NCBI GenBank assembly: GCA_964495375.1 | Contig: CAZBWM010000034.1 | Span: forward strand, 1-64,000 | Direction of reading: 5' to 3' | Source of the DNA: JAIESQ01 sp964495375 | GTDB lineage: Bacteria; Planctomycetota; Planctomycetia; Pirellulales; JAEUIK01 | DNA length: 64,000 nucleotides | Shown here: piece after piece, positions 52,657-61,628 of the stretch | Numbering within the stretch: position 1 is the first letter of the stretch | Layout of the letters: each line of letters opens with the position of its first letter | Translations under genes and position numbers: made by a program | The notes under the pieces: generated by a model | Database searches by the model: none | Told to the model about the DNA's origin: nothing | What the model saw: only the letters and a program-made list of their open reading frames with translations

Positions 52657-55600
52657 ATGGCCATCGCCAATTTGATCGATGCAACGCAGCAGCTCGAGCA
52701 ACTGTTGACCCAGCGGATTCTGGTCCTCGACGGCGCGATGGGGACGATGGTCCACGCGCTCGAACTGACGGAGGAGCAGTGGCGCAGCGAGCGGTTTGCC
52801 GCGCACCCCAAAAACCTGCGCAATTGCATCGATATCTTGTGCCTGACCCAGCCCGCGGCGATTGAACAGATCCATCGCCAGTATCTGGAAGCGGGCGCCG
52901 ACATCGTCGAGACGAACACGTTCACGGCTACGAGTGTGGCCTTGGCCGATTTCGGGCTCGAGGGGCTGGTACGCGAGCTGAACCTGGCGGCCGCTCGGCT
53001 GGCTCGCCGGGCGGTCGACGATTTCAACCAGCGCGACCCAGAACGTCCGCGATTCGTGGCCGGTTCGATCGGTCCGACCAATCGGCAGTTGTCGGTTGCC
53101 GGCAGCGTGGACGACCCGGCCCACCGCGGCGCTACCTACGATGAGATGGTCGACACCTACTACGAACAGGTGGGGGCGCTGATCGAAGGGGGTGTCGACA
53201 TCCTGCTGGCCGAGACCGCCTTCGACACGTTGGTGCTCAAAGCCTGCTTGTTCGCGATCGACAAGTACTTTGAAGAGCACGGGGTGCGGCTGCCAGTGAT
53301 GGCGTCGTTCACGATCTTCAACGGCGGTAAGACGCTCTCGGCCCAGTCGGTCGAAGCGGTCTGGGCGTCGATCTCGCACGCGCCGCTCTTGAGCGTCGGC
53401 ATCAACTGCGCGCTGGGCCCGGAGATGCTGCGCCCGTATGTCGAAGAGCTGGCGCGGATCGCGCCAGTGTACGTGAGTTGCTACCCGAACGCCGGCTTGC
53501 CGAACGCCTTTGGCGGCTTTGATGAAACGCCCGAGCAGATGGCCTGCGTGCTGCGGGACTTTGCCGAGCAGGGCTGGCTGAACCTGGTCGGCGGCTGTTG
53601 CGGAACCACGCCGGCTCACATTCGCGCGATTGCGCAAGCGGTTGCCGGAGTTGCGCCGCGCGTGCGGTCGACGCCCAGTCGCTATACGACGCTCAGCGGC
53701 ACCGACACCTTGGTGATTCGCCCCGATGCGAACTTCATGCTCATCGGCGAGCGGACGAACATCACCGGCTCGAAGCGGTTCGCGCGATTGGTCCTCAATG
53801 GCGACTATGAAACCGCGCTGGCCGTGGCTCGCGAACAGGTTGAAGCAGGCGCCAATATCCTCGATGTGAATATGGACGCGGCGCTGTTGGACGGCGAAGC
53901 CGCCATGACGCGGTTCTTGAACTTGATCGCCTCGGAGCCCGACATCAGCCGCGTGCCGATCATGATCGACAGCTCGAAGTGGTCGGTCATCGAGGCTGGG
54001 CTGAAGTGCGTGCAAGGGCGCGGGATCGTCAATTCGATCAGTTTGAAAGAGGGGGAAGAGCAGTTCTTGCACCATGCCCGGCTCTGCCGCCGCTATGGCG
54101 CGACGGTGGTGGTGATGGCGTTCGACGAGACGGGCCAGGCCACGACGGTCGAGCATAAGGTGGCGGTTTGCCAGCGCGCGTATCAACTGCTGACCGAGCA
54201 AGCGGGTTTCGATCCTACTGAAATCGTCTTCGACCCGAACATCTTGAGCGTGGCCACGGGGATCGAAGAGCACAACGACTACGCGGTGAACTTCATCGAA
54301 GCGACGCGGCAAATCAAGCAGCTTTGCCCGGGGGCCAAGGTATCGGGTGGCGTGAGCAACATTTCGTTTGCCTTCCGCGGCAACGATACGCTGCGTGAGG
54401 CGATGCACGCGGCGTTCTTGTATCACGCGATTCGGGCCGGGCTCGACATGGGGATCGTCAACGCCGGTCAGTTGGCCGTTTACGAAGACATCGAGCCGCA
54501 GTTGCTCGAGCGGGTTGAAGACGTGCTGTTGAATCGCCGAGCCGACGCCACGGAGCGGCTGGTCGAGTTCGCCGAAACGATCCGCAAGAAAGATACGGTT
54601 GCGGTCGTCGAACAAGCGTGGCGCGCCGGAACTGTCGCCCAGCGGCTGTCGCACGCCCTGGTACATGGAATCACCGATTACATCGAAGCCGACGTCGAAG
54701 AAGCCCGCGGGCAATACGACACTTGCCTGGAGATCATCGAAGGCCCGCTGATGGCCGGCATGCAGGTGGTGGGCGACTTGTTCGGCGCCGGCAAGATGTT
54801 TCTGCCGCAGGTGGTCAAGAGCGCCCGCGTGATGAAGAAGGCAGTCGCCTATTTGCTCCCCTTCATGGAAGAGGAAAAGGCCCGCGCCGGCACCACGCAA
54901 CAGAAGCGTGGCAAAGTGCTGTTGGCCACGGTCAAAGGGGACGTACACGACATCGGCAAGAACATCGTCGGCGTCGTGCTCGGCTGCAACAACTACGAAG
55001 TGCTCGATCTGGGCGTGATGGTGCCGGCCGAAAAGATTCTCGACACGGCCGCGATCGAGGGGGTCGACATGGTCGGGCTGAGCGGCCTGATTACGCCAAG
55101 CCTGGACGAGATGGTACACGTCGCCCGCGAGATGCAGCGGCGCGGTCTCGATCTGCCGCTGTTGATCGGCGGCGCGACCACCAGCGCCAAGCACACGGCG
55201 GTGAAGATCGCGCCGGCTTACAGCCGCACCACGGTGCACGTGCTCGACGCCTCGCGCGCGCCGGGCATTGTCGAGAAGTTGGTGAATCCCAAGAGCCGCG
55301 AAGCGTTTGGCCGCGAGAATCGCGCCGCGCAGGCGAAGCTCGTCGAATCGTTCAATCACCGCCGGCAAGCGACGCTGGTGCCGTACGCCGAAGCCGTTGC
55401 GAAGCGCTTCACGTGCGACTGGGCAGCGCTTGAAATCCCGCGCCCCGAGTTTCTCGGCGCCCGCACGCTGGGCGAGATTTCGTTGACGGAGATCGTGCCG
55501 TTCATCGATTGGTCGCCGTTCTTCATGGCATGGGAGCTGAAGGGGAAATTTCCGACGATCTTCGACAATCCGCAATTGGGCGTAGAGGCGCGCAAGTTGT

Positions 55601-56355
55601 TCGACGACGCGCAGCGGCTGCTGTCGAAGCTGGTGGATGAGCGTTTGCTCTCGGCCCGCGCCGTGTACGGTTTTTGGCCGGCGAACTCCGTGGGTGACGA
55701 CATCGTGGTGTACGCGGCCGAAGATCGCGGCGCCGAACTGTGCCGCTTTCACACGTTGCGTCAGCAGTGGCAACGGCAAGGGCAGAGCGTGTTTCACTCG
55801 CTGGCCGACTTCATCGCGCCGCTGGAGAGTGGGCGGATCGACTATCTCGGCGCGTTCGCGGTCTCGGCTGGTTTTGGGGCCGATGAATTGGCTCGGCAAT
55901 TTGAAAGCCAGCACGACGACTACGAAGCGATCATGGTCAAGGCGCTGGCCGATCGCCTGGCCGAGGCGCTGGCCGAAATGTTGCACGCCCGCGCCCGGCG
56001 CGAGTGGGGCTTCGGCCGAGACGAAGGGCTTTCGAGTGACGATCTGATCCAAGAGAAGTACCGCGGTATTCGCCCCGCGCCGGGCTACCCGGCGTGCCCC
56101 GATCACACCGAGAAGCGCACTTTGTTCAACTTGCTGGGGGCCGAGCAGGAGACGGGCATTCGGCTCACCGAGAATTTCGCGATGATGCCGGCTGCCTCGG
56201 TCAGCGGTTTGTACTTCGCGCATCCGCAGTCTCGCTACTTTGCCGTCGATATGTTGCTGCGCGACCAGGTCGAGGGTTATGCCAAGCGCAAGGGTATGCC
56301 CCTGAATGAGGTCGAGCGCTGGTTGGCCCCGAACCTGGGTTACGAGCCGGCGTAA
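52657..56355 (+). CDS. metH: Cobalamin-dependent methionine synthase
   Basis: The 1232-residue, full-length MetH transfers methyl from methyltetrahydrofolate to homocysteine via B12. The start at 52657 gives MAIANLIDATQQLEQLLTQR; an in-frame ATG 54 bases earlier adds an unlikely Pro-rich stretch. The homocysteine domain (1-340) has ILVLDGAMGTM and zinc cysteines in LVGGCCGTTPAH (about 310). The folate domain starts LIGERTNITGSKRF (about 361). The B12 domain contains the cobalt-ligand motif DVHDIGKNIVG (about 761). The C-terminal activation domain, which needs SAM and a reductant for reactivation, spans about 910-1232. No metF or reductase neighbour is seen. Confidence 0.98.
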   Translation: MAIANLIDATQQLEQLLTQRILVLDGAMGTMVHALELTEEQWRSERFAAHPKNLRNCIDILCLTQPAAIEQIHRQYLEAGADIVETNTFTATSVALADFGLEGLVRELNLAAARLARRAVDDFNQRDPERPRFVAGSIGPTNRQLSVAGSVDDPAHRGATYDEMVDTYYEQVGALIEGGVDILLAETAFDTLVLKACLFAIDKYFEEHGVRLPVMASFTIFNGGKTLSAQSVEAVWASISHAPLLSVGINCALGPEMLRPYVEELARIAPVYVSCYPNAGLPNAFGGFDETPEQMACVLRDFAEQGWLNLVGGCCGTTPAHIRAIAQAVAGVAPRVRSTPSRYTTLSGTDTLVIRPDANFMLIGERTNITGSKRFARLVLNGDYETALAVAREQVEAGANILDVNMDAALLDGEAAMTRFLNLIASEPDISRVPIMIDSSKWSVIEAGLKCVQGRGIVNSISLKEGEEQFLHHARLCRRYGATVVVMAFDETGQATTVEHKVAVCQRAYQLLTEQAGFDPTEIVFDPNILSVATGIEEHNDYAVNFIEATRQIKQLCPGAKVSGGVSNISFAFRGNDTLREAMHAAFLYHAIRAGLDMGIVNAGQLAVYEDIEPQLLERVEDVLLNRRADATERLVEFAETIRKKDTVAVVEQAWRAGTVAQRLSHALVHGITDYIEADVEEARGQYDTCLEIIEGPLMAGMQVVGDLFGAGKMFLPQVVKSARVMKKAVAYLLPFMEEEKARAGTTQQKRGKVLLATVKGDVHDIGKNIVGVVLGCNNYEVLDLGVMVPAEKILDTAAIEGVDMVGLSGLITPSLDEMVHVAREMQRRGLDLPLLIGGATTSAKHTAVKIAPAYSRTTVHVLDASRAPGIVEKLVNPKSREAFGRENRAAQAKLVESFNHRRQATLVPYAEAVAKRFTCDWAALEIPRPEFLGARTLGEISLTEIVPFIDWSPFFMAWELKGKFPTIFDNPQLGVEARKLFDDAQRLLSKLVDERLLSARAVYGFWPANSVGDDIVVYAAEDRGAELCRFHTLRQQWQRQGQSVFHSLADFIAPLESGRIDYLGAFAVSAGFGADELARQFESQHDDYEAIMVKALADRLAEALAEMLHARARREWGFGRDEGLSSDDLIQEKYRGIRPAPGYPACPDHTEKRTLFNLLGAEQETGIRLTENFAMMPAASVSGLYFAHPQSRYFAVDMLLRDQVEGYAKRKGMPLNEVERWLAPNLGYEPA

Positions 56356-56691
56356 GACCGCCAAGCACCGGGCGGCCCCCCTTTTGGCGGATGTCGCTGT
56401 ACGGCTGGCATGGGACTCAACTCCCGCGATGGCCTACGGATAAGTGCCGGTGCACTTCGGATTTTTCTTGCAATCGACGGGCTTAACTTGCTACACTCAG
56501 CGGAAGACGGTTAGGCAACTAAGGATTAGCAGGTCAATCATTGGGTTTACCCCCGATCGATTGCCGACCTAATTGCTAGGAGCCAATCACGCCGGCCACG
56601 ATCAACCGCCGCCGAGCTGTCGCTCGCGTCACGCAATCCGTAGTCCCAGCGCGCTGGATCGCGCAACCAGGCTTTGGGGAGAAGGCAATTC
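56356..56691 (+). promoter_or_regulatory. Promoter and structured leader of the di-haem cytochrome gene
   Basis: TTGCAA (56468-56473) and an extended TGcTACACT (-10 at 56492-56497) are 18 bases apart, giving a start near 56504 and a 188-base leader. The leader has nested stems: GGTCAATC (56532-56539) with GATT-gcc-GACC (56559-56569), enclosing GGGT/ACCC (56543-56552). A CCGCCAA/TTGGCGG stem just after the metH stop lacks a T run. Confidence 0.4.
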
Positions 56692-58134
56692 ATGAAACTC
56701 GCAGGCATCACTCGCAGCCTCGCTATGCGTGTCAGCACCCCCGCATTGTTGGCCAGCGCCGCATTATTTGGCATTGCGATCGCCACGCTGGCGACGCCTT
56801 CTCAGGCGCGGGCCGGCGACTTCCTCCCCGAGACCGCGATTCGGTTGCCCAACGGCGACCTGCAGCCCGGCTACAAGCACCTGCTGAATAACGAATACGT
56901 GCCGTCGCAGTTGGATCAGGAAGTGTTCGACAACTTGTGGCGCGCCTGGGAAAAGCCGCTTCGCGAGCAGGCCGAAAAGGCCACCCCCGAGGAACGCCGC
57001 AAAATGACCCTCTCACGCTACGGCCTGACCGAAGCGCCGGGCCGTGAAGGGGGCATCCCGCTGCAATACTCCGATGACGGACACGGCGGCTGGGTCTTCA
57101 ACTGCTTCGGTTGCCACGGCGGCAAGCTCGAAGGTAAGACGATCCCCGGCCTGCCCAACACGCACATCGCGCTCGAAACGCTGTTCGGCGAAATCGTCGA
57201 GGCAAAGCAGGCGATTGGCCGCATCGTGCCGCGCGAAGAAGTCGGCGCACTGTTGGTGCCGCTCGGTAAATCGAACGGCACCACGAACGCCATCATCTTT
57301 GGCGTGGTCTTGGGCAACTATCGCGACGAGAACCTGAACGTCGACCTGAACCGCCCGGCGCCCAAGATGATCCATCACGATCACGACGCGCCCCCCTGGT
57401 GGAACGTCAAGCGCAAGACCCACCTGTACGCCGACGGCTTCGCCGGCACCGGGCATCGCGCTTTGATGCAGTTCATGATGACGCCGTCGAACGGCCCCGA
57501 AGTCTTCCACAAGGCCGAAGACGACTTCAAAGAAATCTACACTTGGATTCTGGCCCTCGAACCGCCGAAGTATCCGCACTCGATCGATCAGTCGCTGGCC
57601 GACAAGGGCCGTGGCATCTTCAATAACAACTGCGCCGAGTGCCATGGCACCTACGGCGACGGTTCGGCCTTCCCGCAGAAGATCGTGCCGCTCGACGTGG
57701 TTGGCACCGACCGGGCCCGGCTCGATTCGCTTACGCCCGAGATGCGGCACGGCTACGAGCTGAGCTGGTTCTCGAACCACGGCGAGAAGAAGTCGATCTC
57801 GGATCCGGGCGGATATGTTGCCCAGCCTTTGAACGGTATCTGGGCGTCGGCCCCGTACCTGCACAACGGGTCGGTCCCCACGCTCTGGCACCTGTTCCAC
57901 GCCGACAAACGCCCCAAGGTGTGGCAGCGCACCGAAGACGGTTACGATTACGAGCGAGGCGGGCTGGAGATCGTCGAGTTCGACGCGGTGCCAGCCACTG
58001 CCCGCACTGGTAAGCAGCGCCGCACCTACTTCGACACGACGATGTTCGGCAAGAGTAAGGAAGGGCATCTGTTCCCCGATTTGCTGAGCGAAGACGAGAA
58101 GGTGGCCGTGTTGGAGTATCTCAAAACTCTGTAG
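56692..58134 (+). CDS. Exported di-haem cytochrome c
   Basis: The 480-residue protein starts MKLAGITRSLAMRVSTPALL with a signal helix ending SQARA. Two c-type haem sites are visible, CFGCH (about residue 137) and CAECH (about 313). The segment IWASAPYLHNGSVPTLWHLF near residue 390 is typical of di-haem oxidases of the RoxA-like and related cytochrome c peroxidase-like group. It is extracytoplasmic and probably handles electron transfer or oxygen chemistry; the substrate is unknown. GGGGAGAAGG before the ATG at 56692 supports the start, and a strong terminator follows. Confidence 0.88.
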   Translation: MKLAGITRSLAMRVSTPALLASAALFGIAIATLATPSQARAGDFLPETAIRLPNGDLQPGYKHLLNNEYVPSQLDQEVFDNLWRAWEKPLREQAEKATPEERRKMTLSRYGLTEAPGREGGIPLQYSDDGHGGWVFNCFGCHGGKLEGKTIPGLPNTHIALETLFGEIVEAKQAIGRIVPREEVGALLVPLGKSNGTTNAIIFGVVLGNYRDENLNVDLNRPAPKMIHHDHDAPPWWNVKRKTHLYADGFAGTGHRALMQFMMTPSNGPEVFHKAEDDFKEIYTWILALEPPKYPHSIDQSLADKGRGIFNNNCAECHGTYGDGSAFPQKIVPLDVVGTDRARLDSLTPEMRHGYELSWFSNHGEKKSISDPGGYVAQPLNGIWASAPYLHNGSVPTLWHLFHADKRPKVWQRTEDGYDYERGGLEIVEFDAVPATARTGKQRRTYFDTTMFGKSKEGHLFPDLLSEDEKVAVLEYLKTL

Positions 58135-58200
58135 TGTTCGTTGCGCTTGGCGATCGCAGGGCAGCGTCGCCACGTGCTGGCAATAAGTAGCTTGAAATCG

Positions 58201-58241
58201 CGTCCTGCACCGGCCCGTGGTGGCCGGTGCAGGACGTTTTT
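58201..58241 (+). terminator. Strong intrinsic terminator of the cytochrome gene
   Basis: CGTCCTGCACCGGCC and GGCCGGTGCAGGACG (15 bp, perfect, 58201-58215 and 58222-58236) with a six-base loop are followed by five T. Confidence 0.9.
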
Positions 58242-58924
58242 GTTGATTGCTGAATTCGTCCTTAGAGCACTGACGTCAGGCCGTTGTTGTGCGCAGACGT
58301 GGCGGCAAGCGCGGGGCATCTGCGCGAGGAGGCGGTCGAGGCCCGCTCGACGGGCCGGCGCGGCGTCTGCGACGGCGGGCAGCACTTAGCGGCGCGCAGG
58401 GGGCACGCGTCTATCGAACGGGTCGTCGGGAAACCAACCGGCCCTGGTGACGGGGCACCGGCCACCGAAGTGAAACAACGGTTCTGGGCGAGCGGACGCA
58501 AGAAGCGCCCAGAGTAGCCGTGCAGATCTTACCGGATCGTGGCCGTTGCCGGCTGCGGCATGCTGGCCGTGTTGTTCTGGCAACAGCGTTCTAGCAGACT
58601 GCACTAACGCGAGATCCGGACTAAGCAACCGCCAACCAGCGAGCCGGCTGCCGCTCAATTCGTTCTCACACGTCGAGAACCCTCTTGTTCACGTCTGGCA
58701 TTATCACCGTGAAGTGGTCGCCCGTCAAGATGTAAATGGATATTATTTTGAATAAAAATATGAAGCGCTATGAGGGGCGGCCGTAGCTAAGCTTGCTGCG
58801 CGCCGTGGGTCCGCAAGCCAACTATCGGCCAAGCGGCGCCAGGCGGTGCCAACGCCGAAGAAATGTTGCTGACGTTGCGTCCCATGGCATAATGGCACGA
58901 AACCGTTGGCACCCGCTGATATCG
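58242..58924 (+). other. Gap before the SGNH gene, with an AT-rich patch
   Basis: No gene is convincing in these 683 bases. A short AT-rich patch (58731-58770, with tattattttgaataaaaata) stands out against the GC-rich background. A promoter candidate lies at the right end. Confidence 0.5.
58866..58893 (+). promoter_or_regulatory. Promoter candidate for the SGNH hydrolase gene
   Basis: TTGCTG (58866-58871) and CATAAT (58888-58893) are spaced 16 bases. The start would be near 58900, favouring translation from the ATG at 58925 over the one at 58892. Confidence 0.35.
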
Positions 58925-59998
58925 ATGGCAACCGCTCAACCACCCGCTTCGACCGATCGCCCGGCCAGGCGTCACCTTTCCTGGCGGCGAAAAGTCGCGT
59001 ACTTGGCGGCGATCTGGTTCATTGCCTTGCTTCTTCTGGAACTAGCACTGCGAGTTGTGCAGCCGCAGTTCGTGACCTTCGTGGGCGACTTTTTGGCGGT
59101 GCACGAGTACGTTCGCTGGCACAATACCGACTTGCGGCCGAATGTGTCGCGTCGACTGCGACTGTCCACCAGCAACAACCTCTCGTTGCTGGACATGACC
59201 ATCACCACGGACCAATTGGGATTGCGAACGAACGATCCAATTGCACACACACACACAATACCATCCGTTGACGCTTCGGGATCGCGGCCGACGAAAACGA
59301 TTCACTGCATCGGCGATTCGTACACGATGGGATGGGGCGTCGAGAGCGAGCAAGCGTACCCCGCCCAACTCGCTCGACTGCTGGGTAGCGACTATTCCGT
59401 TCTCAATCTTGGCGTGGATGGTTTTGGGCTGCTCGCGAGCGTCACCAAGGGGGAGTTGCTGGAACGCGAAAGTTCTCCCGACGTAGTGATCTATGCCTTC
59501 TGCGAAAACGACTTTGAAGATGACGACCAGACACTCGAGATCCGAAGTCGTGGCCGCGTCCATCACTCACTTTGCCTGGCCGCCAATTCCCTGTTATCCC
59601 ATTGCTACGTGGCGCGGACTCCGATCGCGGCGGTTTTTTGGGCGGCGTTCCGCAATACGCCGCAAGCACCCGACTCCTATTGCTTGCCCGATGGCACGAC
59701 CGTGGACCAGTTGCTCGACAATGCCAAACAACTCGCCCCAGCCGAGAATGCGACAACTCGCGCACTCGCGGCACTTCAGGCGGATTGCCGCGAACACCAT
59801 CGCGATCTGATTGTGGTGTTGCTGACCGCCAACAGCAGCGTGCCGCTGGCCATGTACCAGGCTTGCCGTCAAATGAACATCGATCCCGTGGTCTTTCCGG
59901 TCTATCGACGTCGCATGCTCCCGAGAGATAGTCATTTGGGGCCCGTCGGCAACGCCGACTTGGCCGCAGTCTTGGCGCAGCGAATCCAAGGCGACTAA
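58925..59998 (+). CDS. Membrane-anchored SGNH/GDSL hydrolase-like protein
   Basis: The 357-residue protein has a basic, Pro-rich start, one membrane helix (VAYLAAIWFIALLLLELALR, about 25-44) and an extracytoplasmic SGNH domain. Block I is HCIGDSYTMGWGVESEQAYP with the nucleophile serine (about 130), block II NLGVDGFG, block III CENDFEDDD, and the final Asp-x-x-His is in PRDSHLGPVGNADL. This fold includes lipases, esterases and polysaccharide O-acetyl esterases; an envelope role is likely but the substrate is unknown. An in-frame ATG at 58892 would add 11 residues. A (CA)7 tract within the coding sequence could cause slippage. Confidence 0.82.
   Translation: MATAQPPASTDRPARRHLSWRRKVAYLAAIWFIALLLLELALRVVQPQFVTFVGDFLAVHEYVRWHNTDLRPNVSRRLRLSTSNNLSLLDMTITTDQLGLRTNDPIAHTHTIPSVDASGSRPTKTIHCIGDSYTMGWGVESEQAYPAQLARLLGSDYSVLNLGVDGFGLLASVTKGELLERESSPDVVIYAFCENDFEDDDQTLEIRSRGRVHHSLCLAANSLLSHCYVARTPIAAVFWAAFRNTPQAPDSYCLPDGTTVDQLLDNAKQLAPAENATTRALAALQADCREHHRDLIVVLLTANSSVPLAMYQACRQMNIDPVVFPVYRRRMLPRDSHLGPVGNADLAAVLAQRIQGD
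59244..59257 (+). repeat. (CA)7 tract in coding sequence
   Basis: Seven CA units encode His-Thr repeats (AHTHT) in the SGNH hydrolase gene, about 320 bases from its start. Gain or loss of one unit would shift the frame. Confidence 0.8.
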
Positions 59999-60053
59999 GG
60001 CCCATTCAACTCTCTCGGCGTGTCCAGGGCGTCACCTGATCTCGGCCGCCGGT

Positions 60054-60081
60054 TTGACACATCGGAGGGGACCGGTAGGAT
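60054..60081 (+). promoter_or_regulatory. Promoter candidate for thiC
   Basis: TTGACA (60054-60059) and TAGGAT (60076-60081) are 16 bases apart, giving a start near 60088. The region does not contain the conserved core of a TPP riboswitch. Confidence 0.45.
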
Positions 60082-60144
60082 GAACCGCTGTGGCTCGAAT
60101 TGCCGAAATGGCTTTACGTTACGTCTCGTTCGGAGGCCCCACCG

Positions 60145-61530
60145 TTGATCGTCACCCAGTTGGAACAGGCCCGCGCCGGCAATGTCACGCCCGAGATGGA
60201 GTTTGTCGCTCAGCGTGAGGGGCTCGAGCCCGAATTGATCCGCGCGGAAGTCGCGCGTGGCCGCATGGTGATTCCGGCCAATCGCGTCCACCTGACGAAG
60301 CGGCTCGAGCCGATGTGCATTGGCATCGCGGCCCGCACGAAGATCAACGCCAACATCGGCAACTCGGCGGTTACCAGCGATATCGAAGGAGAACTCGAGA
60401 AGCTGCACACGGCCGTCCATTTTGGCAGCGACACGGTGATGGACCTGTCGACTGGCCGCGACATCGACAACATCCGCCAGGCGATCATCGATGCCTCGCC
60501 GGTGCCGATCGGCACCGTCCCCATCTATCAGATGCTGCAGAATCTCGACGGCGACATGGTGGCGATGCGGCCGCAGCACTTTCTCGACATGGTCGAACAC
60601 CAGGCCAAGCAGGGTGTCGACTACATGACGATTCACGCCGGTTTGCTGCGGGCGCATTTGCCGCTGACGACAAACCGCGTGACGGGCATCGTCAGCCGTG
60701 GCGGTTCGCTGATCGCCAAGTGGATGATCGCCCACAACGAGGAAAATCCGCTCTATACGCACTTTGACGAACTGTGCGACATCATGCGGCAGTACGACGT
60801 CACCTGGAGCCTGGGAGACGGGCTGCGCCCTGGCTCGATTGCCGATGCCAGCGACGACGCCCAGTTCGCCGAGCTGAAGGTGCTGGGCGAGTTGACGCGC
60901 CGCGCTTGGAGCCGCGGTTGCCAGGTGATGGTCGAAGGCCCCGGCCACCTGCCGATGGACCAGATCGACATGAACATCAAGAAGCAAATGGAATGGTGCG
61001 ACGAGGCGCCGTTCTACGTGCTCGGCCCGCTGGTGACCGACATCGCGCCGGGCTACGACCATATCACCAGCGCCATCGGCGCGGCCTTGGCCGGCTGGAG
61101 CGGCGCGGCCATGCTCTGCTACGTAACGCCGAAAGAGCACCTGGGTCTGCCCGATCGCGAAGATGTTCGGCAGGGCGTGATCGCCTACAAGATCGCGGCG
61201 CACGCGGCCGACCTGGCCAGGCACCGCCGCGGCGCCCGCGACCGAGATGACGCGCTGAGCCGGGCTCGGTTTGCCTTCGACTGGAATGAGCAGTTCCGCC
61301 TGTCGCTCGACCCCGAGACGGCCAAGCGGATGCACGACGAAACGCTGCCGCAAGACACCTTCAAAAGCGCGCACTTCTGCAGCATGTGCGGGCCGAAGTT
61401 CTGCTCGATGAAAATCACCGAGGAGATCCGGGCGATGGTGGCGGAGGGCTCGCCGACGGGGGACGCTTCGGTGACAACGCCCGCCGAGCCGAACGAGCTG
61501 GTGGCGTTGTCGCCCTTTCCGCGCAGCTAG
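60145..61530 (+). CDS. thiC: Phosphomethylpyrimidine synthase ThiC
   Basis: The 461-residue radical-SAM enzyme makes the thiamine pyrimidine (HMP-P) from aminoimidazole ribotide. I choose the TTG at 60145, where GGAGG (60132-60136) lies eight bases upstream and the protein begins LIVTQLEQARAGNVTPEM; an ATG at 60100 is an alternative. Motifs are GIAARTKINANIGNSA, TVPIYQMLQ, MVEGPGHLPMDQIDMN, and the C-terminal 4Fe-4S cluster motif CSMCGPKFCSM (about 411-421). It is the compact, bacterial/archaeal-length form. No other thi genes flank it. Confidence 0.96.
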   Translation: MIVTQLEQARAGNVTPEMEFVAQREGLEPELIRAEVARGRMVIPANRVHLTKRLEPMCIGIAARTKINANIGNSAVTSDIEGELEKLHTAVHFGSDTVMDLSTGRDIDNIRQAIIDASPVPIGTVPIYQMLQNLDGDMVAMRPQHFLDMVEHQAKQGVDYMTIHAGLLRAHLPLTTNRVTGIVSRGGSLIAKWMIAHNEENPLYTHFDELCDIMRQYDVTWSLGDGLRPGSIADASDDAQFAELKVLGELTRRAWSRGCQVMVEGPGHLPMDQIDMNIKKQMEWCDEAPFYVLGPLVTDIAPGYDHITSAIGAALAGWSGAAMLCYVTPKEHLGLPDREDVRQGVIAYKIAAHAADLARHRRGARDRDDALSRARFAFDWNEQFRLSLDPETAKRMHDETLPQDTFKSAHFCSMCGPKFCSMKITEEIRAMVAEGSPTGDASVTTPAEPNELVALSPFPRS

Positions 61531-61628
61531 CCGCGGGCGAGGGTACAATCGTCGGAGTCTATTTCACTCCGATTCGGCCGGCGAGCGGCGTATCGCGCTC
61601 GCGGCACGACGACCGGTGGCAAGCAACC

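Noticed and set aside
52321..56364. Long minus-strand open frame continuing upstream of the anchored envelope protein
   Set aside because: It lies antisense to metH, whose motifs are complete; only the part below 52320 looks like a real protein.
59999..60144. TPP riboswitch upstream of thiC
   Set aside because: A short ACCTGATCT resembles part of the core, but the paired CTGAGA segment and the TAAT..CAGCG part are missing.
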